From Heliocidaris erythrogramma (Eukaryota; Echinodermata; Echinoidea; Camarodonta; Echinometridae), in the NCBI GenBank assembly GCA_025617745.1, contig CM046863.1:8668935-8732934 (forward strand): 64,000 bases of DNA, given 5' to 3'. The notes beneath the pieces are model-generated. The model made no database searches. It was given only the letters and a program-made list of their open reading frames with translations, and was not told the origin of the DNA. Below, in pieces: positions 31,955 to 42,669 of the stretch. Both the position numbers and the translations under genes were made by a program. Numbering within the stretch: position 1 is the first letter of the stretch; every line of letters begins with the position of its first letter.

Positions 31955-32335
31955 TGGTCAAAATGGACGACTTGCCAAACGTGGTGCGTACGCCCGTCCT
32001 GCTTGCAACCTACTTCTGACGTGAGTGCAGCGCACGTCATTCGCACGCTTGTCGTACGTCGGCCGTACGTCGGATTAGGACGTACGTGGTAAGTAAGTTT
32101 GACGCACGCTAGACTTGCGCCGTTCGCACAGAGCACCTACGTGTTCTACGTTCCATTCACGACTGAATTTTGCACGGACCACTTGCGTGACGCACGTGAA
32201 CCGCAAGTAGGAAGCCCGTGCAACCTATCTACTACCGCTACTCCCCATGCCAGGCCCTGCGTCCTTCCAAAACCCAAAAAATCGCAGCAGCCGTACGTTT
32301 TCAAAACACGTACGGGCAGTTGTGACTAAGCCTTA
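31955..32335. repeat. CpG-rich MITE-like repeat
   Basis: Dense in CGTACG and ACGCAC words, with a right end CGTACGGGCAGTTGTGACTAAG-like that is the inverse of the 26745 block start. No protein frame is credible. Confidence 0.4.
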
Positions 32336-32401
32336 TCATAAACTTGTTAGTTCTGCATAATTATCAGTTTCTTCGAAAGGACAGAAATCGCAATGGCGGT
32401 G

Positions 32402-32895
32402 CACTGTAAAACAATATTTGTATTTTTACAGGGAAAAAAATACAGATTTATTCTGTTTATTATAAATACAGCAGTTGTGATGTTATTTTTACATTTTTCC
32501 CGTAAAAGTACCTCATTTGTAATTGCGAAACTGAGTTACATCAGAAACTTGTGATTTTAAGGCAAAATAGGGTTTTTATACAGTTTTTTGTGTAATTTTA
32601 CAGTTTAATTTTTTTACCTTAATGTATTGTAGGACTCGGGTTCCAACGCAATTCCAGCACACTCTTAAACAGAGCAGAGACAGCACAGCAGAGGTGTTGC
32701 TCAGATGGAAGTCTACTGGCTAACTCTCTGTAACCAGGTTTTAATGTGTAATCGGATTACATAAGAACCTGTTATCTGAATTACAGATCTGAAATGTATG
32801 CTAAAATTACATACAGCATGCATTTTTACAGCAAATTTCTGGCGACTCTGCAGACACCAGATTTCTGTAATTTTACAGTATTTTTTTTTACAGTG
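32402..32895. mobile_element. 494-bp element C with CACTGTAAAA ends
   Basis: CACTGTAAAACAA at the left and TTTTTTTTTACAGTG at the right are inverted, and ATTTTTACAG/CTGTAAAAAT words are frequent inside. The ends match those of B1 and B2, but no flanking TA is clear here. Non-coding. Confidence 0.5.
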
Positions 32896-32999
32896 TGGGG
32901 TCCTCTTCGCTTGTCGGGGTGATCTTTGTGCCTCCCGTCTACAGCAATATGAAATCCCATCGGTTGGGCACATCATGTGAAACCTGGCGTCCACTAGGG

Positions 33000-33740
33000 C
33001 GCGGACAAGACGCGGCATGCATATTTAGTCAATCCGCATTCATTCAGCAACCTATCCGCATATTCTTGAAAGATTCCGTCCACTGTCATTATCACTCCTA
33101 AACACTTTTCGGCGTTTCCGCACTTTCGGGGGAGGGCAAAATATCCGCGTCCAAATTTTGGTCGAGACCAAAATTTGGACGCGGAAATGAACTTCCTGAC
33201 ATCTTCGGCAATTTGTCTGCATTGTCGTGCGGATATCGTCAGGACATCCCGCCTTTCTTTAACACTTCCGTCTCCTCCGCAAACGCTTCTGAAAGACTCC
33301 GCGGTGCAGGGCAGCTTCGCGAATGCAAGCGGAAGCCATGCAGAATGTTTCAGGAGAGTGTGGAGCCGATGCGGATCTATATAAGCAAGTGCGCGAAGCC
33401 GCTGCGGTCATTTGTGGTCAAGACACAGAAGAGCAACAGGGCTAGATGAGTTTCTCTCTCAGCTTAGATTTGAAGCAATACAGCAAGATGAATTGCAGCT
33501 GGTGTAATCTCCATGTCGGCTACATTCATATGAGAGAAAAACAAAAACAAAGTCGGCACCGAATGTATGACCTTGCATTATTACCTGAAACTGTCCGCAT
33601 ATTTAAATAGTTGTCGGAAAATCATCCTGATTGTCCTAGTCCATGATTTTACCACTCCTGGTGTGATCCTAGATGTGTCCGCGCTGTCCTGCTACGATCA
33701 GCATTTACCGCGGCATTTCGCGACCTTTCTGATTGATTCC
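33000..33740. other. CpG-rich block with 42-bp hairpin and TATA-like box
   Basis: 33144-33185 is a perfect inverted repeat with 20-bp arms (TCCGCGTCCAAATTTTGGTC) and a 2-nt centre. TATATAAG occurs at 33378-33385. GCGGA/TCCGC words recur throughout, from GGCGTCCACTAGGGCGC near 32990 to TGTCCGCGCTGTCC near 33680. This suggests a degenerate inverted-repeat element. ORFs at 33175-33449 match nothing I know. Confidence 0.4.
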
Positions 33741-33839
33741 TAGGACACACCCAGGTATGACTGCAGTCAATGCGCAGAGATTTCTAATAATGCCCCAGGA
33801 AACGATGATTCACATACTTTTTCCGCATCTTTTAAACTT

Positions 33840-34265
33840 TAGTTCTTTATGCATTTCTTTGTTTTTCTTCTCTCTATCTTCTTTTAATTTATTTATTTCT
33901 TTCTTTCTTTTTCTTCTCTCTTCTTTTTTCCTCATGTATTTCTATTCTCTGTCTTCCCTTTTTCCTTAATGATATATTACTTTGTTTTTCTTCTCTCTTC
34001 TTTTTTCCTTATGTATTTCTTAGTTTTTCTTCCTCTTCCTCTTTTCCTTATATATTGGTGTTTTTTTTTGTTGCTTATATCTTCTGTTTTCCTATGCATG
34101 TCTGTGTTTTCTTCTGTCTGTCTTTTGTCTTTATGTATTTCTTTGATTTTCTTCTGTTTTTTTTTTCTTCATGTATTTCTTTGTTCTTTTCTTCTCTCTA
34201 TCTTCTTTTAATTTCTCTGTTTTTTTTTCCTCTATCTTTTTTTTAATTATTTATGTATTCCTTTG
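33840..34265 (+). repeat. Polypyrimidine cryptic tandem repeat
   Basis: Degenerate repeats of about 50 bp built of TCTTTGTTTTTCTTCTCTC and CTTATGTATTTCTT. The Phe/Ser/Leu-rich ORFs are translations of this repeat. Confidence 0.75.
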
Positions 34266-35150
34266 TTTTTAATAAGTAAAATATACGCATTTAAGAAATA
34301 TTTATGTGCTTCGTTCTGAAGTTATCTTACTTTGGTTGTTTTCAACAAGCATAAAAGACGATCGACTAGAATTTCATTGAAAAAGGCACTAAATCCACAA
34401 GAATAAAAAAATTGGAATGTATTGCTATAAATTTGTATGTATGTTTAAAAGCATGAACAAAATGATGTGTGGCAATAGTCTTAAGATATTTACCAAAATG
34501 AAGTAATAGCGGGCAAGAGAAAGTGCATGAACTACACAACATTGATAAACGAGTTAAAAGCGGATTTAGTCCATTTTGGAATGAAACTCTATATCCTTCT
34601 ATATCCTTTTCTTTCCCACATCCCTGTTCTCTGAAGCCCTTGGGATGGATGCCTTCTACCTTTGTGAATTTTGTATTGTCCCATGTCATCTTTTGTTTTC
34701 CACTCTATTTATCAATTTTCCCTCCCTTCTCCTTGTATTGATTAAAATCTAGTAATTACATCTGCATGTTCCCCCTTCTCTTTCTCTCTCTCTCTCTCTC
34801 TGTTTTATTATTCTTTCATCCTTCCCGATATTTATTTTCATTATCTTCCTTTAGTCTGACTGTATTAGTTTTCATCTGCCCTCCTTGTTTATGGTTTAGA
34901 TCTCGTATAATGATTTGCATTACGTACGTATATTGCCTCTATATCAACACTCGGTGCTTCCATCTTCATCAGTATCAAGAGCGCTGATATCCACAAAGGC
35001 AAGACATTCGTCTCTTTAATTTCCAGAAAAAGTGAACATGAATATTCACTGCCTTTTTTCACTTCAGTGAAAAGACAATATATCAGCATCATCATTATTA
35101 TTATTTTTTGTGGGTGTTTTCTAATTTGCTAGACTAGCCACTCTTCACTC
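34266..35150. other. Unannotated AT-rich stretch
   Basis: Short ORFs on both strands show no domain. A (CT)n run lies at 34782-34801. No RNA or repeat boundaries seen. Confidence 0.45.
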
Positions 35151-35175
35151 TCATAATATATAAGAGCAGGAATTG

Positions 35176-35480
35176 TTAGCGGCAAACTGCTACCAGTATA
35201 TAGCAGTGCAGGTTGTGTTCGAGTGTTCGAGTGTTCGAGCGTTGCTAGCGGTTATACTCGCTATCTCCTCTACCCATATTCATAATATTCGACCTTTGAT
35301 AGCGGTCATACTCGCTATCTCCTCTACCCATATTCATGTTCGAGTTTTGTTAGCTGTTATATTCGCTAAATCCTCTGACCATACAAATATCCGAGTTTTG
35401 TTAGCGGTTATACTTGCTGTCTAATCTCCCCTTTATCAATGTTCGAGTTTTGCTAGCGGTTATACTCGCTATCTCCTCTA
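35176..35480 (-). repeat. AGCGAGTATA minisatellite, left (inverted) block
   Basis: Four to five units of about 60 bp with CTAGCGGTTATACTCGCTAT, the inverse of the AGCGAGTATAACCGCTA units at 38400-38740 and 40621-41100. Element A2 is inserted at its right edge after a TA at 35479-35480. Confidence 0.65.
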
Positions 35481-35966
35481 CACTCTAAAAAATGAAGTGC
35501 TATCTTTAGCGCCTCAAGATTTTGAGGCAGCACCTGTAAGGGCACGCATAGGGACTGCACAAATTGTGCTAAAGTAGCACTTGTGCAAGTGCTATAATTC
35601 AACACCAGTCCAAGTGCTACTTTAACACTTTAAGTGTAAGCCTTTTTACACTTCTGGTGCTATTAGACGCATGCAGCTCGCAGAAACCACACTTCTAGTG
35701 CATTAAATAACCCATTTTAGAGCCCCCAAAACGGCACTACTATAGTGCTAACACTTTTGAACACACACAAACAGTATGCAGAAAATCACACCTGTAGTGC
35801 TGAAAACTCACTCTTCTATAGTCTGTTAAACAGCCCTACACTAAGGTCTAGATTTTATTTTTAGATTGATATGAACTGGTTGTATACATAGATGATGTGG
35901 ACTAAAACCATGGCATGTGGATTTAATCATCTGAGAATTACTTCAGACCAAGAAGTGGAGAATTAA

Positions 35967-36612
35967 AGGGAAATTAACCTCAGCGTATGAATTAGCTTAT
36001 TTTGAATGGTGTAGTATATGCCTCTTATTTGATACATGCAATTTCATGTAAAAACACAGGATATAGATATAAATCACTATTTTCCAGCCAAGTTATCGTC
36101 TGCTAGCAATAATAAGGGGGCTGCCATTACTTTATGTGTACACGAACATATTTTTCATCCCAAGTAAAATTTCCTTCATCGTTAACTTGTAATTGATTTT
36201 TAGAGGACAAATATATATTAGATAAAGTCACATATTCTGAAATGTAAGTTTAGTTTTATATATTTTTTAAAAGGTCTTAATTTGTTCATAAAAAATATAC
36301 TTCATAAAAAATATACGTCAAGGACGGAGAATTGACGTCAAGGACGGAGACAATCGTAACAATACCAAAACAAAGCGAGGAATCTGCTTTACAGGATGGC
36401 TATTAGAACTCATGGGTCGTCAATTATCTAGGCCCATGGCCAATAACAATCGTAATACAATCAGAACAAAGCGACGTATCTGTTGTAAAGGTAGGCTATT
36501 ATCAATGCATATGGTACCTAATGATCCGTGTCATGCACAAAATGGCAGCCTCCATGGAAAGACGTAGCAGACAATAGGTGCATCTAGAATATCACGTGGG
36601 GTTAATTGTCCT
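35967..36612. mobile_element. 646-bp TTAA-flanked element K2
   Basis: AGGGAAATTAACCTCAGC at the left, GTGGGGTTAATTGTCCT at the right, TTAA outside both (35963-35966, 36613-36616). The homologous point in A1 (about 25535-25545, read inverted) has a single TTAA, so A1 gives the empty site. The sequence appears identical to K3 at 57256-57901. Confidence 0.85.
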
Positions 36613-37090
36613 TTAATTGTTCCATTTGGGCAATCCACAATCGTGACGAAAAAAAGCACACACACCGCCTTCCAAACTTCCCAGGCCGGGCCGGCATGAT
36701 CAACAATTTTCATGTCACACCACACATGCTGAAACATGGCATTTCCACTTCATTGCTTTTCATCATGTTTCATATCCACCACCACAAAAATTAATGTAAA
36801 TATCATATTATTTGATACCTTTATTCGCATAAAATTACAGACGTTCTAAATTTAATGTCTTAAATTTTTACTTACCACGCCATGCCTGTGCAGCAGATGA
36901 TGGCTCTTGCACTACAGTTGCGTAATAAGCGATTTCGTAATTGGCTCATGAACAACTTTTCGCAAATGACCTTTCCCTTTGTTCATTTGGATAGGCATCT
37001 TTTCAAAGAAAGATAATACGTAAGCTTGCCCGACATAGCAACCTACAGAATTCAAACTCTATGAAAGAAAGACATCGTAGATCAGGTGAC

Positions 37091-37495
37091 TAGAATAGCA
37101 CGTCAATGAACACTTGGGAAAGCGCATTGTTTGCAAGTTGGCTGTCATTTTGGCAGACTAGAATAACACGTCAATGAACACTTGGTAAAGCGCATTGTTT
37201 GCAAGTTGGCTGTCATTTTGGCAGACTAGAATAACACGTCAATGAACACTTGGTAAAGCGCATTGTTTGCAAGTTGGCTATCATTTGGCAGACTAGAATA
37301 ACACGTCAATGAACACTTGGTAAAGCGCATTGTTTGCAAGTTGGCTGTCATTTTGGCAGACTAGAATAACACGTCAAAGAACACTTGGTAAAGCGCATTG
37401 TTTGCAAGTTGGCTATCATTTGGCAGACTAAAATAACACGTCAATGAGCACTTGGTAAAGCGCATTGTTTGCAAGTTGGCTGTCATTTGGCAGAC
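37091..37495 (+). repeat. 67-68 bp tandem repeat, six units, inside A2
   Basis: Units start TAGAATAACACGTCAATGAA and run through AAGCGCATTGTTTGCAAG and TTGGCTGTCATTTTGGCAGA. They start at about 37091, 37159, 37227, 37294, 37362 and 37429. A1 carries one such unit (near 24935-25010), so the array expanded in A2. Confidence 0.8.
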
Positions 37496-38040
37496 TGTCA
37501 GATACCAACCATCAATTAACACTTTGCTGCTTTTCAGTGGATTTAATGAAAAGTATAATTAAATGAATATATGAATAATCATTACACAGTCGATGCTTAT
37601 CTCAGTGAATTTTAAACGAACATGCCAGTTCATGTCAAATGAGCTTTATCTGCTGATGCGCAAATCCTAATTATGAAATCGCTTATTAGCACAGAATTGT
37701 GCAGGTGACGTTGGTCAGCACTTGAAGTGTAAAACGAGCGTCCTAACATTCAGCACTTACTTTTAGCACTCAATTTTCTGCACCTTATCATCTCCCAGAC
37801 GCAAATGGCACGTGAGGCTTATTGGCACAGAATTGTGCAGGTGCTAAAATCACGGGACGTTGGTCAGCACTTGAAGGGTAAAACGAGCGTCCTAACATTC
37901 AGCACTTACTTTTAGCACTCAATTTTCTGCACCTTATCATCTCCCAGACGCATATGGCACGTGAGGTGTTATAAATAGCATGTCAAGGGCAAACTTCCAA
38001 TTAGCACTCGTTTTCCAGCACTTTACTTTTTACTGAATAC

Positions 38041-38740
38041 TAATAGGAGAAGGGCAGCTAGCGAGTATACTCGCTATCAAGTATAGGCCTACTAATATAG
38101 GGGAAGGGCAGCTAGCGAGTATATTAATTCGCTATCAACACACCCAGTACTAATAGGGGAAGGGCAGCTCGCGAGTATACTCGCTATCAACACACCCAGT
38201 ACTAACAGGGGAAGGGCAGCTAGAGCCGAGTATACTCGCTATCTACACACCCAGTATAAATAGGGAAGGGGAGCTATAGCGAGTATACTCCCTGTCAACA
38301 CACCCTGTACTAATAGGGGAAGGGCATCTAGCGAGTATACTCGCTATCAACACACCCAGTACTAGTAATGGGGGAAGGGCAGTTAGCGAGTAATTATATT
38401 TGCTAGTAGCAGATAGCGAGTATAACCGCTATCGTCCTTCGTACATAATGATATATATTGGTCGCGAATAGCGAGTAAAACCGCTGTCCTCCGTCACACA
38501 CTTATATACTGGTAGCGAATAGCGAGTATAACCCCTATCGTCCTTCTTACATAACTGGTACCGAATAGCGAGTGTCACCGCTATCGTCCTTCGTACATAA
38601 TTGTATATACTGGCAGCAAATAGCGAGTAAAACCGCTAGCCTCCCTCCTACATAATTATAGACTAGTAGGGAATAGTACGTGAGTATAACCGCTTTACTC
38701 CCTAGCCTCCTATCTTCTAGTAGCGGAAAGCGAGTATATG
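38041..38740 (+). repeat. AGCGAGTATA minisatellite, central blocks
   Basis: 38041-38400 repeats GGGGAAGGGCAGCTAGCGAG and TATACTCGCTATCAACACAC with period about 57-60 bp and contains the 16-bp palindrome AGCGAGTATACTCGCT. 38400-38740 repeats AGCGAGTATAACCGCTATCG and TCCTTCGTACATAATT with period near 55 bp. Confidence 0.75.
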
Positions 38741-39310
38741 AAGAGCTTACATGCAAAAGGGACTAAATCCACTTTAGCTAATTCTTCGTAAATCAAGGTT
38801 TTTTATTTCACACAATTCTATGTTTCCATTCAAGAAATTCTATGTTTAAGAGTCATCAATATAGGTAACAAAAATGACAATTAAACACATCCTGTAGATG
38901 TCTTGAATTTTATATAATTTTCTATATTAATTATTTTGGGGGATTTAGTTCCTTTTGCATGAAAAGTTGGATTTAGTCCCTTTTGCATGAAAAGTCCTGA
39001 GGGGTAATAGTTGTACACAAGGTTTATCATGAACATGAAACTAACCTCTTTTATCCCCTACCATTCCTATTGTCAGTCTATCTGTTAAAATGGTTTATTG
39101 GACTGTTGGAACCTCTGCCCGATATAGCAACAACTTGAAATTGATTGATATTTGAGCCCCAGTAGCAGTTAATGCCCTAATGAGGTCGTTCACTGCTAGT
39201 CCCTTGTCGACTTCCACAGCTTTGTCCATGTAACCAGAAAGCAGGCTTGCCCTACAAATAGCAACAACCTTTTACATTCCCTTTCCCATCACAACCTTCA
39301 TTCTTCATTA

Positions 39311-39411
39311 TTATCATGAGCAATAATATCGTCATCACCATCATCATAATCATGATCATCACAATCATCATAATAACCATCATTATCATCATCATCATCA
39401 TCATCATTGTA
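39311..39411 (+). repeat. (ATC)n microsatellite
   Basis: Imperfect ATC/CAT trinucleotide run. The Met/Ile-rich minus ORF is its translation. Confidence 0.85.
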
Positions 39412-39461
39412 ATCAATTTAATTATCTTATATATGTTTACCCAAGATCCTCTTCTTTCTGA

Positions 39462-40515
39462 CTCATTAATATTCAACGGTCCGCCGTAGACACTTGTTAA
39501 TAAATGAAGAAGCTTACTGGGAGTAAAAGCCTAAAAATTTGTTTACAAATTAAAATTTCTCCCCTTAAGCTTCTTCATTTACTAACAAGTGTCTACGGCG
39601 GACCGTTGAATATTAATGAGTCAGAAAGAAGAGGATCTTGGGTATTTGATTCCAGTTCATCGTGACTTGGCCGTGAACCAGAATAGCCTGGTGGTTAAGT
39701 CGCTGCCCGGCAGCGAATTTTTTTTCCCTGTACCTTTGGGGCTATCCAATATGAATATTCATGACTTGGGTCTTAGAGATGAGAGTACGCATGCGCATGA
39801 CAAGTAATACGGTTTATTCCGTCAAGACTAGTCTGCATGAATATTCATGAAAACGAACTGTAGGGATATGATAAAACGAGCAAGGCCATTGAGCAGCTGT
39901 TCTGTGTGGCGCAATCGGATAATCTGGTGAAGAGACCGCGAGTTCGAATCTCGGTAGAGGAATATATTACGAAATTTTCTTTTTGCTGATTTAATAATAA
40001 GGTGAAACTGAGTAAGAAAACACAAGTCCGATACTCGTAGTCTCTTTCATGAATATTCACATTGGATAGCCCCAGAGTTACAGGAAAAAAAATTTCGCTG
40101 CCCGGCAAGCAGTAGATGACAGGTTCGAATCCCGCTGGTTCCAATTTTTTCTGACTTGTGATTTTCATTACAGATCGAGCATACGATCTATAACACTGGG
40201 AGTAAAAGCCTAAAAATTTGTTTACAAATTAAAATTCCTCCCATTAAGCTTCTTCATTTACTAACAAGTGTCTACGGCGGACCGTTGAATATTAATGAGT
40301 CAGAAAGAAGAGGATCTTGGGTATTTGATTCCAGTTCATCGTGACTTGGCCGTGAACCAGAATAGCCTGGTGGTTAAGTCGCTGCCCGGCAAGCAGTAGA
40401 TGACAGGTTCGAATCCCGCTGGTTCCAATTTTTTCTGACTTGTGATTTTCATTACAGATCGAGCATACGATCTATAACACTGGGAGTAAAAGCCTAAAAA
40501 TTTGTTTACAAATTC
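39462..40515 (+). repeat. tRNA-derived repeat units, head-to-head and tandem
   Basis: Units like those at 28190. 39462-39517 and 39568-39628 are inverted copies around GTTTACAAATTAAAATT. A tRNA-like core at 39674 is cut by element E. A full unit follows at about 40171-40455, with tRNA-like core 40354-40425, and the next unit starts at 40456 (period 285 bp). Confidence 0.6.
39713..40098. mobile_element. 386-bp element E with 9-bp target duplication, inserted in a tRNA-like core
   Basis: GCGAATTTTTTTTCCCTG at the left is mirrored by CAGGAAAAAAAATTTCGC at the right; GGGGCTATCCAATATGAATA and its inverse follow inside. TGCCCGGCA flanks both ends (39704-39712, 40099-40107). Excision with one copy restores the tRNA-like sequence of 28387-28458. 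It carries another tRNA-like stretch (about 39900-39958: TGGCGCAATCGGATAA, AGTTCGAATCTCGG). Confidence 0.8.
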
Positions 40516-40620
40516 CTGAAAGTCAGTTTGATGCACATGGTGAATGTCTATTTAAGCATTCCAAAAACTGCCAAATGACAAAAAATGGATTTAGTCCCTT
40601 TTGCATGTCAGCTCTTCATA

Positions 40621-41100
40621 TCCGCTATCGTCCTTCGTACATAATTCTTTATAATGGTAGCGAATAGCGAGTAAAACCGCTATTTTCCGTCACACACTTA
40701 TGTATACTGGTAGCGAATAGCGAGTATGACCGCTATCGTCCTTCCTATACATAACTGGTACCGAATAGCGAGTATAACCCCTATCCTCCCTCCTACATTA
40801 TTATATATACTGGCAGCAAGTAGGGAGTATAACCGCTATCTTCCCTCTTACAAATATATACTGGCAACGTATAGCGAGTATAACCGCTATACTCCCTCCT
40901 ATACACATTTATAATAATGGTAGCGAATAGCGAATATAACCACTATCTTCCCTCCTACATAATTACATACTGGTAGCGAATAGCCAGTATAACCGCTATT
41001 CTCCCTCCTACATAATTATATACTGGTAGCGATTAGCGAGTATAACCGCTATTCTCCCTCACACACATATATACTGGTAGCGAATAGCCGCTCCAATTTT
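40621..41100 (+). repeat. AGCGAGTATA minisatellite, right block
   Basis: About eight to nine units of 50-58 bp (TACTGGTAGCGAATAGCGAG, TATAACCGCTATCTTCCCTC) in the same orientation as 38400-38740. It ends at ACTCTTATATATGAGAGCAG, similar to the outer edge near 35150 (TATATAAGAGCAGGAATT). Confidence 0.75.
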
Positions 41101-41290
41101 TTACTCTTATATATGAGAGCAGAAATTCGCTAAATTCGCTAAAGACTACATTTCCTTTTTTTGTTTATTATTATTATTGTTATTAATTTATTTATTTTGT
41201 ATTTTTTGTATTTATTGATTCATTTATTTATTTATTTATTTATTTTATTTTTATTTTATTTATTTTTTTTTTTTTTTGGGGGGGGTGCTT
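41101..41290 (+). repeat. T-rich tract with (TTTA)n and G8 run
   Basis: (TTTA)n around 41215-41265, then a T run and GGGGGGGG; low complexity. Confidence 0.75.
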
Positions 41291-42669
41291 ATTTTAGATC
41301 TGATATTCTTTTTTCTAGGAAGGGCTTTGTAGTGGCTGGAGAATATTCCCGTTGCTTCCTTTACGCTAATAAGTATGCATTGATTGATTAATACTTATTC
41401 GTGGATCATTATCATTATTTCATTTGTGATGCAGAGCTAATTCGCCGGAAGTGGTAAGATGTTATCGGGGGCTCATCATACGTCTGTCTCAATGGCAAGG
41501 TAATTATGATTTGATACGTGTCATTAAGGAGGGATAGGTTATAATGAATGAACACATTTGGCACCATTGAACAAATGTACAGTGTTATCATTGGAAATGC
41601 TTGGATTCTTTAATATCAGAGGTTCCCTGTCTCAAAGGTAAAAAGAGACCGTTATTAAGAGGATAAATGTGACCATGCACCACAAAACCACCAGAAAGTC
41701 TGCATACACAAATTTTTAGTAAAGACCTGATTCTGAAAGAGGAGATTTTAAGCTTCAAAATTATATTTAACTCATTAGCATTGGATGTTCTTAACCCACT
41801 GTAGAAATATAGAAATGCCCAGTCCCACAGAATGTTACTTTTACGAAATAAGGGTTTAAAGTTTAAAGTCTATTGATTGATTGATTCTGACTTGCGAGGT
41901 ATTGTGCAAAGGTGACAGGGATTAGAACTTAATATAAATTTTAATTACGAGATTATTAAATTTTCCTCAAACTTGGCATACTAATGAAGCACATCCTGGC
42001 CATTATAGTAAATACGTATCAATATAAGAACTGTTTTGAAGTTATCGGAGATCAAATCATTCAGGGTCTCAAACAAAAATAATACAACAAAATCCAGAGA
42101 ACAGAAACATAAGTCTACTAAAACGTGTACAAATATCACTTTTTAGATTGTTTGGTGCCTCCAAATTTGTATAATACTTAGAAAACAAAGTATACTCTTT
42201 CAAGGAAATACCCAAGATTAAAATTTGACAATGCCATCCAAAACACCTTTCTTGAGCTCAAGCTGAAATTCACACAGTGTGAATTTTTGTTGATGTGTGT
42301 GCATGGTCACACATAATATTATTAATTAATTATTAAACTAATTTTATTTTTTCCGCACCCCCAACAAACAAAAATGTGGGCCATGTTCAATTTTGAATTA
42401 CTTTTGATGTTTGAAGGTAGAGGTTTGCATGGCGGTACTGATAACGTGCAGAAGGTTAACGGTTCACCATGTGGTTAGTCCTGAAAAGGACTATTGATTA
42501 AGAATAAGAAAGTGGAGAAAAGTTGAGAGGAGAAGAAAAAGGAAAGGCGAGATTGAAATTCAGAGAGTGTAGAAGTAATCTTTCTTGAAGTGTCAAGTCC
42601 TGAAAAGGACTGGAAACCAGATGAGAAGGCTGAAAGTGGAGAAGACTCGACGTTTCGGGCAGGTTGACT
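41291..42669. other. Unannotated stretch before PLE3
   Basis: No conserved ORF or RNA gene. TCCTGAAAAGGACT occurs at about 42479 and 42597. The sequence up to 42670 (GACTCGACGTTTCGGGCAGG) includes a CGAAACGTCGAG motif on minus, reminiscent of PLE terminal repeats. Confidence 0.4.

Larger units (their letters stand above)
35481..38037. mobile_element. Element A2, enlarged inverted copy of A1
   Basis: It begins CACTCTAAAAAATGAAGTGC after TA and follows A1 in reverse. Its far end (GCACTTTACTTTTTACTGAA) is diverged. It is about 1.1 kb longer than A1, because of a 646-bp TTAA element (35967-36612), a six-unit 67-bp tandem expansion (37091-37495) and a local duplication around 37690-37970. Non-coding. 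Confidence 0.65.
38738..40620. mobile_element. Element D bounded by inverted GCAAAAGGGACTAAATCC ends
   Basis: ATGAAGAGCTTACATGCAAA and AGGGACTAAATCCA at 38738-38771 are mirrored at 40586-40620 (TGGATTTAGTCCCTTTTGCA, then TGTCAGCTCTTCAT). An extra internal copy occurs at 38965-38990. It interrupts the AGCGAGTATA array and contains an (ATC)n tract and tRNA-derived repeats. Confidence 0.55.

Noticed and set aside
33733-34246. Hydrophobic Phe/Leu/Ser-rich ORFs looking like membrane proteins
   Set aside because: Translations of a polypyrimidine tandem repeat.
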